From JACJYE01 sp964432875 (GTDB lineage Bacteria > Bacteroidota > Bacteroidia > Chitinophagales > Saprospiraceae), in contig CAYSPJ010000113.1 in assembly GCA_964432875.1 (NCBI GenBank), positions 1-16,135 on the forward strand: a DNA stretch of 16,135 bases, written 5' to 3'. Below, one piece after another: positions 8,322 through 16,075 of this stretch. Under the pieces are notes generated by a model. It had not been told where the DNA came from. It did no database searches and saw only the letters and a program-made list of their open reading frames with translations. The position numbers were made by a program, and so were the translations under genes. Positions within the stretch are counted from its first letter, which is position 1. Every line of letters begins with the position of its first letter.

Positions 8322-8531
8322 CATCCCTTTCGCGGCGCTTTTCAGTTCATCCCATCCGTTTTCCAACTGTGCGGGCNNNNNNNNNNNNNNNNNNNNNNNN
8401 NNNNNNNNNNNNNNNNNNNNNNNNNNNNNNNNNNNNNNNNNNNNNNNNNNNNNNNNNNNNNNNNNNNNNNNNNNNNCATCCCTTTCGCGGCGCTTTTCAG
8501 TTCATCCCATCCGTTTTCCAACTGTGCGGGC
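8322..8531. repeat. Identical 55-base segments on both sides of a 100-N gap
   Basis: Positions 8322-8376 and 8477-8531 are identical over all 55 bases, and each directly touches the gap. The two contig ends thus carry the same sequence. This could be a true tandem or dispersed repeat that stopped the assembler, or an unmerged overlap of two contigs equal to a k-mer length of 55. In the second case there is no missing sequence and the segment exists once. Confidence 0.9.
8377..8476. other. Assembly gap (100 N)
   Basis: A run of exactly 100 N, the usual placeholder for a gap of unknown size. It lies in noncoding sequence. Confidence 0.98.
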
Positions 8532-8670
8532 AAAAAAAACCGGCGACAGTCTAGCGACATCCAAAATATAGCCGTACCTTACCCTTTGGCTCCGCTTGAG
8601 CAGGAAGGGCGGGGCGAAGCGCAGCTTTCAAGGATACAGATTGTCAAAGAACGGAAATTTATTGACGAGT

Positions 8671-11163
8671 ATGGTTGGATCAGTCAATCACCCTAAAGAA
8701 GAAATTGCCCTTGCCGGGCTTTCGGACGCCGAGGTGCTGGAACAACGGGCGCTCGGCGGTGCCAATCGGATTTATCGCCAGAAGAACGCGCTGCTGGAAA
8801 GCGTCCTCTCTTCTGTGCAGGAGCCCATGTTCATCCTGCTGCTGATCGCCTGCGGCATCTATTTCATCCTCCGCGAATACACCGAGGCTTTGACCATGCT
8901 GGCCGCCCTGTTCTTTGTGGCGGGCATAGATGTGTTTCAGAATTTCCGCAGCCATAAGGCGGTCAAGGCTCTGAGCCGGATTACCGTCAGCAAGGCCAAA
9001 GCTATCCGCAATGGTGAAACCGTCGAGATTGCCGTGGAAGAGGTGGTGGCAAAAGATGTGCTTATCTGCGAAGAGGGCAACATCATCCCCGCTGATGCGG
9101 AAGTGCTTTCCTCCAACGACTTTTCGGTCAACGAATCCATATTGACGGGTGAATCTGCCGCGGTGGAGAGGTTTAAAGGTGATGCCGTCATGCAGGGCAC
9201 CCTGGTGGTACGGGGGTATTGCTACGCCCGGGTCCAGGCCGTGGGCGAACAAACCATCCTTTCGGGCATCGGCCAACTAGTAGCCACAACCGGCAAGGAA
9301 AAGACGCCCTTACAGCTCAAGGTCTCCCGCTTCGTGCAGGCGATGGTGATCGCGGGCAGCATCGCTTTTGGCTTCGTCTGGATTTATTACTGGTGGGAAA
9401 GCGGCAATGTGCTAAACGGGCTGCTACACGGCCTGACCATGGCCATGTCGGTCCTCCCCGAAGAAATCCCGGTGGCGCTTTCCACCTTCATGGCCCTGGG
9501 GGCCTACCGCATGTTGAAGCTCGGCATCATCGCCCGCACCCCCCGCACGGTCGAAACGCTCGGCTCCGCCACGGTAATCTGCCTCGACAAAACCGGTACC
9601 CTGACGCAAAACCTGATGCAGCTTGCCCGCATCTTTGAGATAGATTCGGAAGAAGAGACTGTTTTTCCTGACCAGGGCAGGGCTTCCGAGGCCTTGGCTT
9701 ACGCCATGTGGGCTAGCGAAGAGCATCCCTTCGACCCGATGGAGATCTCGATCCACGAGCAGTACGGCAAGCTTTTTGAAGTAGATGATCGGGAAAACTA
9801 CCGCATGGTGAAGGAATACCCGCTGGGCGGCCGGCCGCCGGTCATGACCCACATCTATCACAACCACCACCGTGAGCAGATCATCAGTTGCAAAGGTGGG
9901 CTGGAAGGCGTGCTGAAGCTCTGTGCGCTGAGCGAAGAGAAAAAGGCAGCGGCACTGCGCAAGGGCGTGGAATATGCCGAAAACGGCTATCGGGTGCTCG
10001 GCGTCGCCAAAGGGCACTGGGATTCGGGCGATTATCCCGAAAGGCAAGAGGATATCCCTTTTCAGTTCCTGGGTATCATCGCGTTCTACGATCCGCCTGC
10101 CTCCAACATCTCCAAAGTGATCCAGAGCTTCTACCAGGCGGGGGTGGATGTCAAGATGATTACCGGGGATTATAAGGAAACTGCCTTGGCCTTGGCTCAG
10201 CAGACCGGCATCAAGAGCGATAAGGTACTCACCGGTCAAGAGCTGGAAGCCATGAGCGATGCAGAATTGGAGCAGGCAGCCCCCCAAACCCACATCTTTG
10301 CCCGCATCAGCCCAGAAGCGAAGCTGCGCATCATCAACGCCCTCAAACAGTCCGGCGAAATCGTCTCCATGACGGGCGACGGGGTAAACGATGCGCCGGC
10401 CTTGAAAGCCGCCCACATCGGCATCGCGATGGGCAAGCGCGGCACCGAGGTGGCCAAGGGCGCAGCGGGCCTCATCCTTGCCGCCGATGACCTGTCCAAA
10501 ATGACCGAGGCCATTTTCCTGGGCCGACAGATCAACGAAAACCTGTCAAAAGCGATCCGCTACATCATCTCCATCCACATCCCCATTATCCTGCTGGTAT
10601 TGCTGCCGATTTTTTTCCCCTGGCTGCCGTCCATGCTGTTTTCGCCCATCCACGTCATTTTCCTCGAACTCATCATGGGCCCGACCTGCTCGGTGATCTA
10701 CGAAAACGAGCCAGTGCCTCAGCGAGAACTGCGCCGAGCCACCAATTCAAAAAGTAACCATTTGTTTAAATCCTCCGAACTGGGGCTGACCATCCTGCAA
10801 GGGCTGATGATTACGGCAGGCTGCCTCTGGATAGGGCACTACGCCAGCCAGGCGGTGGATGACGAGCTGAAAGTGCGTGCCTATATTTTCAGCACCCTCA
10901 TCCTTTCCAATATCTTCCTGACGCTGGTAAACCGCTCTTTTACCACAACCATCCTCCAGACTATCCGTAGGAAGAATCGGCTCATCCCTTTCATCATCGC
11001 CCTGTCAGCACTGCTGCTGGCCTTGATTTTGAACGTACCTGGGCTAAACGAGCTCTTCAAGGTGAGGCCACTCAGCCTGGCGGAATTGGCGCTGCCCATT
11101 GCGGTCGCTTTCGCGTCTACCATGTGGGTCGAACCGTTTAAGGCAATGGCCAAAAAGGTTTAG
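8671..11163 (+). CDS. P-type cation-transporting ATPase
   Basis: This membrane pump of about 830 residues moves a cation using an aspartyl-phosphate intermediate. From the ATG at 8671: actuator motif TGES at 159-162, M4 motif PEEIP at 263-267, phosphorylation site DKTGTLT with D306, a KGG nucleotide-binding motif at 408-410, TGD at 498-500 and TGDGVNDAP at 568-576. About ten membrane helices are visible: two before the actuator domain, two before D306 and six after residue 625, as in the P2-like group. Ion ligands of SERCA are replaced in M5 and M6 (see findings), so the ion is unknown. The frame stays open upstream to 8596, but those residues look noncoding, so 8671 is preferred; a TTG at 8641 is possible. 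The gene is convergent with the lipoprotein gene, 27 bases apart. Confidence 0.92.
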   Translation: MVGSVNHPKEEIALAGLSDAEVLEQRALGGANRIYRQKNALLESVLSSVQEPMFILLLIACGIYFILREYTEALTMLAALFFVAGIDVFQNFRSHKAVKALSRITVSKAKAIRNGETVEIAVEEVVAKDVLICEEGNIIPADAEVLSSNDFSVNESILTGESAAVERFKGDAVMQGTLVVRGYCYARVQAVGEQTILSGIGQLVATTGKEKTPLQLKVSRFVQAMVIAGSIAFGFVWIYYWWESGNVLNGLLHGLTMAMSVLPEEIPVALSTFMALGAYRMLKLGIIARTPRTVETLGSATVICLDKTGTLTQNLMQLARIFEIDSEEETVFPDQGRASEALAYAMWASEEHPFDPMEISIHEQYGKLFEVDDRENYRMVKEYPLGGRPPVMTHIYHNHHREQIISCKGGLEGVLKLCALSEEKKAAALRKGVEYAENGYRVLGVAKGHWDSGDYPERQEDIPFQFLGIIAFYDPPASNISKVIQSFYQAGVDVKMITGDYKETALALAQQTGIKSDKVLTGQELEAMSDAELEQAAPQTHIFARISPEAKLRIINALKQSGEIVSMTGDGVNDAPALKAAHIGIAMGKRGTEVAKGAAGLILAADDLSKMTEAIFLGRQINENLSKAIRYIISIHIPIILLVLLPIFFPWLPSMLFSPIHVIFLELIMGPTCSVIYENEPVPQRELRRATNSKSNHLFKSSELGLTILQGLMITAGCLWIGHYASQAVDDELKVRAYIFSTLILSNIFLTLVNRSFTTTILQTIRRKNRLIPFIIALSALLLALILNVPGLNELFKVRPLSLAELALPIAVAFASTMWVEPFKAMAKKV

Positions 11164-11190
11164 TTGGATTTCCAAGCTAACCAAGCTGTC

Positions 11191-11706
11191 TCAATGGCCT
11201 GAGCTAATGGAAGCTGTATCAGGGAAATAGTGATACGCCAGGTAAGCGATTTTCCATTCGCCCTCGTGCTTTTCTAAAATGCGGGTTTCGAGCGATTTGC
11301 CAAGGAATTTCCGAGTATCTTTTTCGTAAGAAAATTGCTCAAAGGTGTACCACGCCATGTCGCTGGAAATCCTGAAATTCTCGTTTTCCCGTTCTTCTGT
11401 CGAGCCTTGCCAAAGCGTTTCGTCTGCATCGAACTGTTTTTTCTTTTCAACTTTCAATGATTCAAAGCCGTTGTGGAAAATCACTTTCTGAGGGAACCCC
11501 TCCCAGTAACCGTACTTGCGGAAGGCAGGCGAGTGGAGGTAGGTGCTTTTCCAGGCTTCAAAATCTTGCCGGTAGTAGGATTCTGTCTCTTTGGCAATGA
11601 CTGCCTGGATAGCTTTCTTTTCTAGTTCATAATCAATAGTAGGTGGTTGGTTTTGACAACCCCAAAATAAGAAGGGAAGACAGCATAGGATGATTGCTTT
11701 TTTCAT
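11191..11706 (-). CDS. Lipoprotein with an NTF2/SnoaL-like fold
   Basis: This 171-residue protein has a lipoprotein signal peptide: MKK, a hydrophobic core and FWGC with the lipidation cysteine C17. It is therefore likely anchored in a membrane facing the periplasm or the cell surface. The mature part has the pattern of small NTF2-like proteins: an N-terminal helix pair (EKKAIQAVIAKETESYYRQDFEAWKSTY region, 28-56), then strands including SSDMAWYTFEQF (about 114-125) and a closing strand pair LETRILEKHEGEWKIAYLAYHYF (about 139-161). Members serve varied roles and no catalytic residue can be assigned. It is convergent with the ATPase gene and divergent from nadA. Confidence 0.85.
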   Translation of the reverse strand: MKKAIILCCLPFLFWGCQNQPPTIDYELEKKAIQAVIAKETESYYRQDFEAWKSTYLHSPAFRKYGYWEGFPQKVIFHNGFESLKVEKKKQFDADETLWQGSTEERENENFRISSDMAWYTFEQFSYEKDTRKFLGKSLETRILEKHEGEWKIAYLAYHYFPDTASISSGH

Positions 11707-11783
11707 GGTGCCAAGATTTGAAGGTTATAGGTTACTGTTTTGAATGGTAAAGATAACCAATATCTACCTTTATCCGTAATGAC

Positions 11784-11799
11784 GCAAAACTGATTTTGC
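11784..11799. promoter_or_regulatory. Short perfect palindrome upstream of the lipoprotein gene
   Basis: GCAAAA and TTTTGC flank a four-base centre, 78 bases upstream of the lipoprotein ATG. It could be a protein-binding site or chance in AT-rich DNA; it is too short to decide. Confidence 0.2.
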
Positions 11800-11815
11800 C
11801 CCCGGGCTAAAAAAG

Positions 11816-11844
11816 TTAGTTTAAAAATCAAACTAAGTAAACTA
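11816..11844. promoter_or_regulatory. Operator-like palindrome upstream of nadA
   Basis: TTAGTTT (11816-11822) and AAACTAA (11830-11836) form a perfect inverted repeat with a seven-base spacer. A third half-site, TAAACTA (11838-11844), is the exact reverse complement of TAGTTTA (11817-11823), so AAACTA occurs twice nine bases apart. The cluster lies in the nadA/lipoprotein divergent region, 80-108 bases before the preferred nadA ATG. The arrangement suggests a dimeric regulator site. No matching regulator is known to me. Confidence 0.4.
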
Positions 11845-11923
11845 TTCTCATTAGGGCTGCGTTATCTAGCGGAGAGAAGCAGTGGATAAAGGGAGATTAT
11901 TTAAGCAACAAAAATCACAGGCC

Positions 11924-12931
11924 ATGATTACAACGCTGGCGGCTGCCGAACAACAACTGGAACAAAAAGGCTACCTCGATTTGGACGTAGACCCCACGCT
12001 CGACCTCTTCGAGGAAATCGAAAAGCTGAAAAAGGAGAAGAACGCCATCATCCTGGCGCATTACTACCAGGAGCCCGATATCCAGGATATCGCCGACTAT
12101 ATTGGGGATAGCTTGGGGTTGTCGCAGCAAGCTGCCAAGACCGATGCGGACATCATCGTCTTCGCCGGCGTGCACTTTATGGCTGAGACGGCAAAAATGC
12201 TCTCCCCGCATAAGAAGGTATTGCTACCTGACCTCAAAGCCGGTTGTTCACTGGCGGACTCCTGCCCGCCACCGCTGTTCCGCAAATTCAAGGAAAAGTA
12301 CCCTGATCACGTGGTGGTGAGCTATATCAACTGCACTGCTGAGCTCAAGACCTTGACCGACATCTGCTGCACTTCGACCAATGCGGTGCAGATTATCGAG
12401 AGCATCCCCAAAGACCAGGGCATTATCTTCGCGCCGGACATCAACCTGGGCCGCTACCTCATCCGCAAGACCGGGCGGGACTTGGTGCTGTGGAACGGCA
12501 CCTGCATGGTGCACGAGATTTTTTCGCATGAAAAAATCGTGAAGCTGAAGCTGCGCCACCCCGATGCCGAATTCATCGCCCATCCCGAGTGCGAGACGCA
12601 CATCCTGGAAATGGCGGATTACATCGGCTCTACCACTGGCCTGCTGAAATACACCCAGCGCAGCGCCGCGAATACCTTTATTGTCGCCACCGAAGCCGGC
12701 ATCATCCACCAGATGCAGAAAGCCTCGCCACAAAAGACTTTCATCCCCGCGCCGCCCAACAACACCTGTGCCTGCAACGAGTGCCCCCATATGAAGCGCA
12801 ACACCCTGGAAAAGCTCTATGTGTGCATGAAGCACGAGATGCCGGAGATCATCCTCCCTGATTGGGTCATCGAGCAGGGCCGTGCTTCCATCGATCGCAT
12901 GCTGGAGATTTCGGCTAAGGCTGGCTTGTAG
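11924..12931 (+). CDS. nadA: Quinolinate synthase
   Basis: This protein of about 335 residues condenses iminoaspartate with dihydroxyacetone phosphate to quinolinate, in de novo NAD synthesis in the cytoplasm, using a [4Fe-4S] cluster. From the ATG at 11924 the likely cluster ligands are C108 (AGCSLADSC), C194 (NGTCMVHE) and C287 in the C-terminal CACNECPHM. Other family motifs are ILAHYYQEPDIQDIADYIGDS (about 43-63), the CTSTNA segment (149-154) and HPECETH (220-226). The frame extends to a GTG at 11882, preceded by GGAGAGAAG, so that start is also possible; the ATG gives the more usual N terminus. nadB and nadC are not nearby. An operator-like palindrome lies upstream. Confidence 0.95.
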   Translation: MITTLAAAEQQLEQKGYLDLDVDPTLDLFEEIEKLKKEKNAIILAHYYQEPDIQDIADYIGDSLGLSQQAAKTDADIIVFAGVHFMAETAKMLSPHKKVLLPDLKAGCSLADSCPPPLFRKFKEKYPDHVVVSYINCTAELKTLTDICCTSTNAVQIIESIPKDQGIIFAPDINLGRYLIRKTGRDLVLWNGTCMVHEIFSHEKIVKLKLRHPDAEFIAHPECETHILEMADYIGSTTGLLKYTQRSAANTFIVATEAGIIHQMQKASPQKTFIPAPPNNTCACNECPHMKRNTLEKLYVCMKHEMPEIILPDWVIEQGRASIDRMLEISAKAGL

Positions 12932-12982
12932 CTTTTCGCGGCGGGAAAGGCGCGCCCATGCCCTATCTTTATCGCCCCTAAT

Positions 12983-13004
12983 ATCGCTACAAACGCGTAG
13001 CGAT
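12983..13004. terminator. Perfect hairpin after nadA
   Basis: ATCGCTAC and GTAGCGAT form an eight-base-pair perfect stem around AAACGC, 52 bases after the nadA stop and between convergent genes. No T run follows on either strand, so it may be a structural 3' end or a factor-dependent terminator rather than a classic intrinsic one. It overlaps the start of a short tandem repeat. Confidence 0.35.
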
Positions 13005-13038
13005 GAACGGCGCAGCCGATGAACGCGCAGCGATGAAC
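12995..13038. repeat. Three degenerate tandem copies of a 14-16 base unit
   Basis: The units are GCGTAGCGATGAAC (12995-13008), GGCGCAGCCGATGAAC (13009-13024) and GCGCAGCGATGAAC (13025-13038). The shared core is GCAGC(C)GATGAAC. They lie in noncoding DNA between nadA and the T9SS gene pair and do not encode a supported peptide. Confidence 0.75.
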
Positions 13039-13062
13039 AGTCTCACGGCCCCGCCGATCCCC

Positions 13063-14604
13063 CTATCTCACCACCACCAGCCGCTCCACCGCGACCGCCT
13101 GCCCCTCTGCCCGGATGCTGGCATAATACACCCCCGGCGGCAGCCCCGCCAAGCTGAGGCGCCATTCCGGCGCGCCCGCCGGCCAAGCCTCCTGGCGCAG
13201 CAAGCGGCCCAAGCTGTCGAAGAGCTGCAAGCTCAGGCTTTGTTGCGGGGGCGCCCCCGCTGCCTCAGCCTGCTCCAGCGATACCATGCAGTGCCCCTGC
13301 GCCGGGTTGGGCCACAGGCGCACCGACCAGCCCGCCACCCGCTCGACGATCGAGGTCATGATGCTGTCGCAGGGGCTGTCTTCCAGCGCGCCCAAGCGGT
13401 AGTTGGGGAAGTTGGGCAGCGAGATATTCAAAGCTGGCAGTTCGATGCCCCGTTGCACCGCTTGGCAGTCCGGGCCCGCTAAGTCTGGCTGCTCGATGAC
13501 GTGCATAAAAAGCGAGCTGTGGTAGGGGATGATAAATATCCTGCCGTCAGGTCCTAATGCCGGCATAAAGAAATAAGTGCCTGCCGGAGATTGCCCAGGG
13601 TTCTGCTCGACATAGCCATCGTACTCCGCTACGACCGTCATCGAGCTGCTTACGGGGGAAGCCGCCAAGTCGAATTGCAGCAGGCGATCCCAAGCGGTAC
13701 AATACAAAAACCGGGAGTTGGGGGAAAAGGCGATGCCGCCAAAGTCGAAAGACTCTGGGTCCAGGGGCGGCCCGATGGCGGTGAACTCCCCGCTGCAACG
13801 GTCAAACGCCAACAGGTCGATATAGGTGTCGTCAACGGTGGAGTGGCTGGCGTAATAAGCCCCGTCTGGAGAGAACGCCGCGTTGCCATAGCCAACCTGC
13901 GAGAGCGTACCCGGCGGGGTAGGCCCCAAAGCTTCGATCCCCTCTGGCGTGAGCAAGAAGCGCAGGATGCTACGGTCGCCGTAGCGGGGCACGCAGATCC
14001 ACCAATCGCGGCCGTTGGCATGGCGGACAGCCGCGATTTTGCCGTGCTCGAGCGTGTCGGCGCTCAAGGCCACATTTTTTTCAGCCAGGTCGCCCTTGCC
14101 TTCATCCAGCGCCATGTCCACGCGCGTATAGTAGAGCGGAGTAGCCCGGAAGGGCGGGAAACTGCTGAAGTCGAGAAAGTAATCGGCATAAATGATGCAA
14201 TACTCCCCGGGCCTTCCAGGAAACGGCAAGATGAGCGCGCCCTGCGGCAGCGCCATGCCAGCCTCCTCCAGCCCATGATCGCTAGGGTTGAGCCCAGCAC
14301 CATTTGGCATGATCTGGTGCAGGGCATTGACCACTGCGATGCCGTTGGTATAGAAAAGCAGCTCGCCCGCCTCGCTGCTGATACTGGCGTTGGTGAGGTG
14401 GAAGCTCAGCGGGCTGCCGAGCGGATATATTTCCAGCTCTGGCCCGCAAAAGTCCATCGCAGAGGTGCCGAATAAAGGGCCGCCTGCGTTGGGAGCAAAC
14501 CCCAGCATCCAGTGGCAATCAGGCCCAGGCTGGGCCCGCAGCGCAGCTGCGGCGCCGAGCGCAAGAATAACAATCAGTGCTTTTTTTATGTCCATGTTTC
14601 GCAT
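13063..14604 (-). CDS. T9SS-exported protein, paralogue 2 of a tandem pair
   Basis: This 513-residue secreted protein starts with a signal peptide (K8-K9, hydrophobic core, cleavage likely after LRA at 22-24 before Q25). The mature part shares ordered motifs with its neighbour: DCxWM near 29-33, MDFCG at 50-54, LTNASI at 70-75, GELLFYTNG at 80-88, HANGRDWW, AAFSPDGAYY and IAFSPNSRFLYC. The last two resemble propeller blades of the PD40/WD40-like type. The final 86 residues from about 428 (VRLWPNPAQ...LQLFDSLGRLL...LPPGVYYASI...VERLVVVR) form a typical T9SS type A sorting domain, which directs export across the outer membrane and is cleaved there. It starts five bases after the stop of the upstream paralogue, so they form an operon. 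The ligand or function is unknown. Confidence 0.9.
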   Translation of the reverse strand: MRNMDIKKALIVILALGAAAALRAQPGPDCHWMLGFAPNAGGPLFGTSAMDFCGPELEIYPLGSPLSFHLTNASISSEAGELLFYTNGIAVVNALHQIMPNGAGLNPSDHGLEEAGMALPQGALILPFPGRPGEYCIIYADYFLDFSSFPPFRATPLYYTRVDMALDEGKGDLAEKNVALSADTLEHGKIAAVRHANGRDWWICVPRYGDRSILRFLLTPEGIEALGPTPPGTLSQVGYGNAAFSPDGAYYASHSTVDDTYIDLLAFDRCSGEFTAIGPPLDPESFDFGGIAFSPNSRFLYCTAWDRLLQFDLAASPVSSSMTVVAEYDGYVEQNPGQSPAGTYFFMPALGPDGRIFIIPYHSSLFMHVIEQPDLAGPDCQAVQRGIELPALNISLPNFPNYRLGALEDSPCDSIMTSIVERVAGWSVRLWPNPAQGHCMVSLEQAEAAGAPPQQSLSLQLFDSLGRLLRQEAWPAGAPEWRLSLAGLPPGVYYASIRAEGQAVAVERLVVVR

Positions 14605-14609
14605 AATCG

Positions 14610-16001
14610 CTATTTGATGATGATCAGCTTTTCCGTCTTGGCCGGCTGCCCGCCCGCTTGCACGCTCACGTAATACATGCCCGGCGGCAGCCCTTCCAGC
14701 CCGATGCGGTGCTCGCGCAAGCCGGCAGGCAAGGCCTGCCGGCGCAGCAGCCGCCCCATGCCGTCGTAGAGCCGCAGGCTCAGGTTTTCCAGGGCGGGCA
14801 AGGCATCCCCTGCCAGAGGGTCCAGCACCAGCACGCAGAAGTCCTGCGCCGGGTTGGGCAGCACCCNNNNNNNNNNNNNNNNNNNNNNNNNNNNNNNNNN
14901 NNNNNNNNNNNNNNNNNNNNNNNNNNNNNNNNNNNNNNNNNNNNNNNNNNNNNNNNNNNNNNNNNNGCTCAGGCCCGGCACTTCTTCGCGGTAGCCGTCA
15001 TACACCGCCACCGTATCCATCGTGCTGGGGATATCGTCGGCCCAGAGGTCGAACTGCCTTATCTCATAGAGCGAAGGGTTGTACAGATAGCGCGAATTGG
15101 GCGAGATAGATACCGAGGCGTGCGCCTCATGGTCCGTATAGAAAAATTCGCCGCGCGGCGTGAATCCCCCGCTGCAGCGGTCAAAATCGAAAAAATAGAT
15201 GTAGTTTTCTTGCCAATCGAAAAGGGATAAGTTGACATAAGAAACCCCATCAGGCGAGAAGACTGCCTGGCCATTGCCAGCTCTCACGAACATGCCAGAA
15301 TCGACAGCGCCGTAGTCGATGACCCCTTCCGGCGTAATCAGGAAACGTAGTATCTGCCCGCTGTGGAATTTAGGCGCCACCAGCCACCAATCCCGGCCGT
15401 TGGCGTGGCGCGTAGCGGTCAGCTTGCCCATGCTGACCGTGTCGTTGGACATGATGACGTTTTTTTCAGTCACCGCTCCTGCCCCTCCCTCCAGGTTCAT
15501 GTCCACCACAGCATAATAAAGAGGAGTATTGCAGGCGATGAAGCGATTTTCGCCATCAAGCTCATAGTTGAAGTAAGAAATCCTGCCATAAAAGACGAAG
15601 AACTTTCCGGGATGCTCTGGCCAAGGCAAGATTAGAGTGCCTTGTTGGATGGGGGGGCCGTCTGGGCCAAAGCCAGAAGTGCCGGGCGTGGCCAGCCCCG
15701 TGCCGTTCAGCAATATCTCATGTTGAGCATTGGCGATCGTGAAGCCGTTGGTATAAAAAAGCAGGTTGCCTTCTTCGTCTGCTATAGAAGCATTGGTGAA
15801 TCGAAAATTCATGGGCCGGTCTATCTCGTAGATTTCCAAGGAATCACCGCAGAAATCCATTACAGATGGACCAAAAATTGGAAATGGTGAATCGTTGCCA
15901 TAGCCATAACCAAACATCCAATTGCAATCGTGCTTAGGTTGGGCTCGCGCTTCAAGGGCTAACATGGCAGAGAGGCCTAAAAAGAGCATCATGTTTCTCA
16001 T
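14610..16001 (-). CDS. T9SS-exported protein, paralogue 1 of a tandem pair (contains a gap)
   Basis: This frame of about 463 codons is interrupted by 100 N. It has a signal peptide ending near ARA-Q21. It then has the same motif order as the downstream paralogue: DCNWMFGY, MDFCG, FTNASI, GNLLFYTNG, TLILPWPEHPGKFFVFYG, HANGRDWW, AVFSPDG, ISPNSRYLYNPS, and YDGYREEVPG just before the gap. After the gap the last 84 residues are a T9SS type A sorting domain (VLPNPAQ, LSLRLYDGMGRLLRR, GLPPGMYYVSV, KLIIIK). The paralogue has about 91 residues between the matching points, where only about 34 codons of N stand here, so the intact protein should be near 520 residues. Both flanks stay in one frame. It is probably surface-exposed or secreted. 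Confidence 0.88.
   Translation of the reverse strand: MRNMMLFLGLSAMLALEARAQPKHDCNWMFGYGYGNDSPFPIFGPSVMDFCGDSLEIYEIDRPMNFRFTNASIADEEGNLLFYTNGFTIANAQHEILLNGTGLATPGTSGFGPDGPPIQQGTLILPWPEHPGKFFVFYGRISYFNYELDGENRFIACNTPLYYAVVDMNLEGGAGAVTEKNVIMSNDTVSMGKLTATRHANGRDWWLVAPKFHSGQILRFLITPEGVIDYGAVDSGMFVRAGNGQAVFSPDGVSYVNLSLFDWQENYIYFFDFDRCSGGFTPRGEFFYTDHEAHASVSISPNSRYLYNPSLYEIRQFDLWADDIPSTMDTVAVYDGYREEVPGLSXXXXXXXXXXXXXXXXXXXXXXXXXXXXXXXXXXVLPNPAQDFCVLVLDPLAGDALPALENLSLRLYDGMGRLLRRQALPAGLREHRIGLEGLPPGMYYVSVQAGGQPAKTEKLIIIK
14867..14966. other. Assembly gap (100 N) inside a T9SS gene
   Basis: A run of exactly 100 N within the first tandem paralogue. Unlike the other gap, the flanking sequences are not identical. 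Comparison with the paralogue suggests the missing DNA is about 270 bases. Confidence 0.98.
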
Positions 16002-16020
16002 GGGCGGCGGGTATTTTGAC

Positions 16021-16055
16021 AGGCGGCACAGCCCAAGGTATGAGCTATGCCGCCT
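16021..16055 (-). terminator. Strong hairpin upstream of the T9SS gene pair
   Basis: AGGCGGCACAGC (16021-16032) and GCTATGCCGCCT (16044-16055) pair at 11 of 12 positions (the twelfth is a possible G-U pair in RNA) around an 11-base loop. It starts 19 bases before the ATG of the first T9SS gene in transcription order. No T run follows on the minus strand. It may end an upstream gene's transcript or lie in the leader of the T9SS operon. Confidence 0.4.
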
Positions 16056-16075
16056 GAGAGTGGATTTTGGATCAA

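Larger units (their letters stand above)
8225..8670. other. Noncoding stretch before the P-type ATPase, with an assembly gap
   Basis: No protein-like frame is supported here. Frames through it depend on the N run or overlap the duplicated 55-base segment. It contains the gap at 8377-8476 and the flanking identical 55-mers. About 75 bases upstream of the ATPase start, TTACCCTTTGG is one base longer than a -7 element (three instead of two spacer bases), so promoter evidence is weak. Hidden sequence in the gap cannot be judged. Confidence 0.6.

Noticed and set aside
8295..8696. Plus-strand frames spanning the 100-N gap at 8377-8476
   Set aside because: They are open mainly because N codons contain no stops, and both flanks repeat the same 55 bases in different frames.
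9424..10416. Minus-strand open frame of about 330 codons opposite the P-type ATPase
   Set aside because: It is antisense to the phosphorylation and nucleotide-binding domains of the ATPase and has no motif of its own.
13591..14475. Plus-strand open frame of about 294 codons opposite the T9SS gene
   Set aside because: It is antisense to the paralogue with signal peptide and sorting domain; Arg/Ala/Val-rich shadow composition.
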